In this document: one piece after another, positions 57,090-60,641 of the stretch | Position numbering within the stretch: the stretch's first letter is position 1 | How the letters are laid out: each line of letters begins with the position of its first letter | DNA from: Tritrichomonas foetus | Taxonomy: Eukaryota > Parabasalia > Tritrichomonadida > Tritrichomonadidae | Direction: 5' to 3' | DNA length: 60,641 bases | Assembly: GCA_001839685.1 (NCBI GenBank) | Contig: MLAK01000603.1 | Coordinates: 1 to 60,641 of the forward strand | The notes under the pieces: model-generated | Databases searched by the model: none | The model's input: the letters and a program-made list of their open reading frames with translations, nothing else | What the model was told of the DNA's origin: nothing | Position numbers and translations under genes: made by a program

Positions 57090-57436
57090 TTTTTATTTTT
57101 CGTCTTGTTTGTAATTAAATATTTTATTTGTCGTATTTTTTCCTTTTTTTTTTTTTAATAAATCCTTGAACTAATTTTTTAAATCAGGAATAATATTCTT
57201 ATCAAATTAACATTGTTCATGTTGAAAAAAAAATAGACTCGATATTTGACGTATGAAGAGATAAGAAAGAAATGTAATAGAAAGAGAAATGTAGTAGAAA
57301 GAGAAACGTAAATAGAAAGAGAAATGTAATAGAAAGAGAAACGTAAATAGAAAGAGAAATGTAATAGAAAGAGAAATGTAGTAGAAAGAGAAACTTAAAT
57401 TGAAAGAAAGGAATTATTCGGATAAATATTTAATAA
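57090..57436. other. Convergent 3' spacer with minisatellite
   Basis: The T-rich 3' flank of the upstream gene is followed by the 17/18-bp array at 57263-57403. No gene was recognised. Confidence 0.5.
57263..57403. repeat. 17/18-bp minisatellite, about eight copies
   Basis: Units AGAAAGAGAAATGTAAT (17) and AGAAAGAGAAACGTAAAT (18) alternate irregularly. The plus strand is strongly purine-biased. It lies between two convergent coiled-coil genes. Confidence 0.9.
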
Positions 57437-58429
57437 TTACAATGGTATTAAACTATGAACAGGTGAAACACGTTTAAACAGAATTGGTGAAGGTGATCTT
57501 GATGGTTTCTTTTTCTTTGGTGTGTGAAATTCTGTGTTTTCGACTTCACTGCTAAAATATTCATTTTCTTCTTTTTCTTTTTGTTCATTCTCATTTTCTT
57601 CATTATTGTCATTTTTGTCATCATTCCTATTGCTAATGATTGATGACTCATTTTTGATGTTACTTTCCTGGATATAATTGAGATAAATTTCTTCAAGTTC
57701 TGTTTTTTGTTGGTTTAAGTCTGCCAATTTCTTTGAGTATTGGGCATGTTTAAAAGAGTACTTCTTTTCCATTTTTCTGAGTTTTTCTTTGAGTTGCGGA
57801 AGTGAAAGATTCATCAATTTTTCATCTGGCCTAAATTTGGAAGGAGTTGATCTGAATCTTTTAACATTTGTGACACTTTTCACTTCTCTCATTAATTCCG
57901 AGCACCTTTTCAGAAAAGATTCAACTGAATCACATTCGGAAAAATATGGAATTGTACCTGCAATGTGTCTCACTAAAATTAAACTATCATCATACTCGAC
58001 CTCTGGTAAAAAATCTTGAAGTTCTTCGATTTCAAATTCTGGATAATGCGAAAAATCAACACCTCGCTCAATACATAGCCGATATTTTTCTGCGATTTCT
58101 TGAAGAAGTTCTTGCTGTTGTTGGCAAGCGTCAGCTATTTCATCATTTTCTGCTTCAATTTGATTATTAACATCTTGAACTATATCGATATTCTGATTAA
58201 TCGCTTTCGTGATGGTTTCAAGCTGAAATTCTAGCGTACTTATATTTGTTCGTTTTTCTGCATTTTCGCGCGATAGATTTGCAAGGATTGCGGTCATCTG
58301 GTCAATTTCCTCAGATGTTTTTAATACGAACATTTCCATTTTACGTCGTCGTGCTCGAGGTGTTCGTGAAGTTCGTTGATAATTGCGTGACTCGATTATT
58401 TCCTTTTCTGAGTTATTGGATTTTTTCAT
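57437..58429 (-). CDS. Coiled-coil protein with acidic tail, unknown function
   Basis: This is a 330-residue protein. The basic N-terminus (R-T-P-R-A-R-R-R-K) precedes a coiled coil (about 35-110), an F-S-H-Y-P-E-F-E-I-E-E-L-Q-D-F-L-P-E-V stretch, a second coiled coil (about 200-255) and an Asn/Asp/Glu-rich linker. The end is basic with S-P motifs (K-K-K-P-S-R-S-P-S-P). No catalytic motif or named family was recognised. The first ATG is at 58429; the frame opens one codon earlier at TTG. Confidence 0.68.
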   Translation of the reverse strand: MKKSNNSEKEIIESRNYQRTSRTPRARRRKMEMFVLKTSEEIDQMTAILANLSRENAEKRTNISTLEFQLETITKAINQNIDIVQDVNNQIEAENDEIADACQQQQELLQEIAEKYRLCIERGVDFSHYPEFEIEELQDFLPEVEYDDSLILVRHIAGTIPYFSECDSVESFLKRCSELMREVKSVTNVKRFRSTPSKFRPDEKLMNLSLPQLKEKLRKMEKKYSFKHAQYSKKLADLNQQKTELEEIYLNYIQESNIKNESSIISNRNDDKNDNNEENENEQKEKEENEYFSSEVENTEFHTPKKKKPSRSPSPILFKRVSPVHSLIPL

Positions 58430-59260
58430 CAAAACATAAAAAAATAAACGCTTATCAGATAGGTCGATATGAAGAATTTGTCAGTATGAAAAAATGGTGA
58501 AATTAATTGAGGTATTACTTCCATCGTTGATAGAAGAAGGTTAATTTATGAAATGGTGAAATTAAGCAGTTTCCGAGAATTCCAGGTAATTACCTCCTGA
58601 ATCGATAGGAAAGTTATTTCTCTTCATTCTATAAAAATATATGCTAGATGATTCATGAAGTGCTTCATTTTTGCACAAGAGCGAAAATATTTTTGAATGA
58701 GGTAAGGAAATTAAGCTTTTTAATTCAGAAACACTAAATATAATGATTCAATTTTTCACAAAATATGAGAAAAAATTTTGTATGCTCTGACCGTTTATCT
58801 GTAACTTTTTCACACAATATTTTGTGAAATGCAAACTTTTGTGTGAAGATATGAGAAGAGCTTCAAAAAAAAATCTAAGGGTTATAAAACTAAAGTAGTC
58901 ATGTTCCACATCAGAAATTACCTTTAGACAGAAATAATTATTTTTACCTTCAATGGTCAATATAACTGTATAATTCTCTAATTATTTAAGGGCCAAATAA
59001 AGATAATAATTTATTCAAATTTTCCTATTTATTTTCACAAAGAAGAAACACAAATTTTTCTATTGAAATGATGTTCTAACAGCATATAATTCGATGTTAG
59101 TGATATAATATATTTTGTGAAAATAAATAATTCATAATATTCTATGAAACACAAATAAGTTTGAAGATTAGGCCGTTTTATAGAATTTATGATTTTCAAT
59201 AGACTTTGTATATCTATAACGATTATATAATAACTTAAAAATTCGACTTTCATTAAAAAC
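58430..59260. other. Divergent spacer of 830 bases
   Basis: This AT-rich spacer contains only short frames without coding character. An initiator candidate precedes the kinase gene. Confidence 0.4.
59250..59257 (+). promoter_or_regulatory. Candidate initiator for kinase gene
   Basis: TCATTAAA places the start site about nine bases before the ATG at 59261 and keeps the TCAYT core. Confidence 0.45.
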
Positions 59261-60484
59261 ATGAGTAAAGGAAAACAACAGAAGAAAGAATGGCCCTCGC
59301 ACATCAAAAACTACGATATTGGAGATGAGCTTGGTCATGGTGCCTTTTCACATGTGTGCAAAGCCGTCAACACACAAAATAATCAAAATTATGCCATGAA
59401 AATCTTCCCTAAATCCAATCTCGCCGACGAGGGCGATCAAGAACGTTTCCAACGTGAAATTAATACCATGGCTTATTTACGTCACGATAATCTTGTCGCT
59501 TTATATGACTTTTTCTGGGATGATAATAATTTCTACCTAGTTATCGATCTTTGCCCTGGAGGTGAGCTGTTCGATTACATTGTCGATCACGATAAATTAG
59601 ACGAACCGACCTCCGCTCTAATTTTCCAACAGATTGTTTCAGCCATTGCCTATTGCCACTCGTTTGGTGTAGCCCATCGTGACTTGAAGCCAGAAAATGT
59701 TCTTATTGAAAAGTTCCCTCATGTAAAAGTTGCAGATTTCGGTCTTTGCGGTTTTATTTCAGATCAGCAAATGATGAAGACGTTTTGCGGTTCTCCATGC
59801 TATTGTTCACCTGAATGTCTTTGCAGAATCCAGTATGATGGTCGTAAGAGTGATATTTGGTCACTTGGTGTTATCCTATATGCCATGGTGACAGGCGAGC
59901 ATCCATGGAATATTTCGAACACATCAATCATGCTTAGACAGATTCTTAAAGGTGCCTATACTGTTCCATCATTTGTTTCCGCACAATGTAAAGATTTGAT
60001 ATGCTCGATGATGAAAGTTAATCCTCAAGATCGTATCACGATTGAAAAAATCATCAAGCATCCTTGGCTGAAAATGGCCTCGAAAGCAACAGTTAAAGGT
60101 AATGTTCAAGCAGGCCAACTTCAACTTCCTCCACTTCAACAAGTTTCTATCGCAGAAATTTCTGAAGCCTCAGCCAGATCGTCACAACGATCAGAACACG
60201 GAATTATCTCGCCATTTGTCGAAAATGATAACCAAAATAATGACGAAAATGGAAAAGAATTCTCAAGCCTTCCTCGCCTCTGCGTCAGATCTGCATCAGT
60301 CGAAAACGTGGTGAAAGGATTCAACCCTGGACAACAACAAAGCGGAAGAAGGAGATTTGCACCAACTGGTGGTGTCTCAATGGCGCAGAGCAGACAGAGA
60401 TCTGCGGTTAACCTCATCATGCCAAAGAAACAGGCAGGAAAACCAAAGGCAGCCATGATGACTATTGCCGAAGACGATAATTGA
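59261..60484 (+). CDS. CAMK-group protein kinase, AMPK/SNF1/MARK-like
   Basis: This is a 407-residue protein. The kinase domain (about 18-275) has G-H-G-A-F-S (25-30), Lys47 in A-M-K, H-R-D-L-K-P-E-N (Asp141), D-F-G (159-161) and activation-loop T-F-C-G-S-P with Thr174, the position phosphorylated by LKB1 in AMPK-related kinases. H-P-W ends the domain. The 130-residue tail is Gln/Ser-rich with basic patches; no UBA or KA1 domain was recognised. It is a complete, probably active kinase of the CAMKL class, a family greatly expanded in trichomonads. Confidence 0.93.
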   Translation: MSKGKQQKKEWPSHIKNYDIGDELGHGAFSHVCKAVNTQNNQNYAMKIFPKSNLADEGDQERFQREINTMAYLRHDNLVALYDFFWDDNNFYLVIDLCPGGELFDYIVDHDKLDEPTSALIFQQIVSAIAYCHSFGVAHRDLKPENVLIEKFPHVKVADFGLCGFISDQQMMKTFCGSPCYCSPECLCRIQYDGRKSDIWSLGVILYAMVTGEHPWNISNTSIMLRQILKGAYTVPSFVSAQCKDLICSMMKVNPQDRITIEKIIKHPWLKMASKATVKGNVQAGQLQLPPLQQVSIAEISEASARSSQRSEHGIISPFVENDNQNNDENGKEFSSLPRLCVRSASVENVVKGFNPGQQQSGRRRFAPTGGVSMAQSRQRSAVNLIMPKKQAGKPKAAMMTIAEDDN

Positions 60485-60641
60485 ATAATGAAGAAATTTT
60501 TGCATAAGTTAAAAGTATATCAATGAATTTTGTTTTTCGTTATTTTTGTTTATTATCTTTCTTCGAATTGCGTTTTTGAAGGAAGTCTTTCTTTTTGTTG
60601 GTTATAGAATCATAAACATAATAAAGAATCATAAACATAAT
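60485..60641. other. Window end, 3' flank of kinase gene
   Basis: This is AT-rich 3' flank. The last 32 bases contain a direct repeat (AATCATAAACATAAT, twice), cut by the window edge. No gene was recognised. Confidence 0.4.

Overview
The window looks like nuclear DNA of a trichomonad (Parabasalia), most likely Tritrichomonas or a close relative. The evidence is an AT-rich sequence, almost entirely intronless genes on both strands with short spacers, several start codons preceded within about 20 bases by TCAYT-type initiator elements, and stop codons that sometimes overlap TAAA. There is one candidate intron with the trichomonad signature (GTATGT at one end, ACTAAAACACAG at the other). Gene families also fit: ankyrin, LRR, Myb and coiled-coil/F5/8-discoidin proteins, PP1-like and PP2C phosphatases. 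No rRNA, tRNA, CRISPR array or intact transposon was recognised.

Layout. 1-7.1 kb: a Ser/Lys/Glu-rich protein with a C-terminal CaaX box, a SUN-domain protein with a long Thr-Pro spacer, a small dually acylated acidic protein, a decayed discoidin-family pseudogene and a Rab5-like GTPase. 7.7-13.9 kb: IFT46, a small basic protein, a 1.8 kb gene-poor tract, a TPT/nucleotide-sugar transporter and a coiled-coil protein. 14.4-24.5 kb: an LRR-PP2C fusion, a broken Myb gene with ambiguous bases, an alpha/beta hydrolase, an ARM-like protein, an LRR protein divergent from a Sec23/Sec24-like protein, and a PP1-like phosphatase. 25.4-34.7 kb: a DHHC palmitoyltransferase, a large ankyrin protein, an Erv46-like cargo receptor, a class 2 DYRK kinase and two small proteins. 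35-46.3 kb: a giant ubiquitin protease, a TMEM62-like metallophosphoesterase with an unresolved 5' end and a candidate intron, and a PP2A B'' subunit. 46.5-60.6 kb: UDP-glucose:glycoprotein glucosyltransferase, glycogen branching enzyme, a probable axonemal repeat protein, two coiled-coil proteins and a CAMK/AMPK-like kinase.

The genes do not form an operon. They fall into themes: flagellum (IFT46, the MERSGYW repeat protein), early secretory pathway (Erv46, Sec23/24-like, UGGT with NDEL, TPT transporter), lipid-anchored membrane proteins and their enzymes (DHHC, Rab, MGLCCS protein, MGGGGSS phosphatase, CLLL protein), and phosphorylation signalling (PP1-like, PP2C, PP2A B'', DYRK, AMPK-like).

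Several genes have long open frames that run upstream of any ATG; starts given here are the first supportable ATG. Two genes (Sec23/24-like and the metallophosphoesterase) have no ATG where the homology says the start should be. The most interesting non-coding signals are the candidate intron, a centred palindrome in a divergent promoter, a nested inverted-repeat element followed by 29 A, and three 17-19 bp A/G-rich minisatellites beside gene 3' ends.
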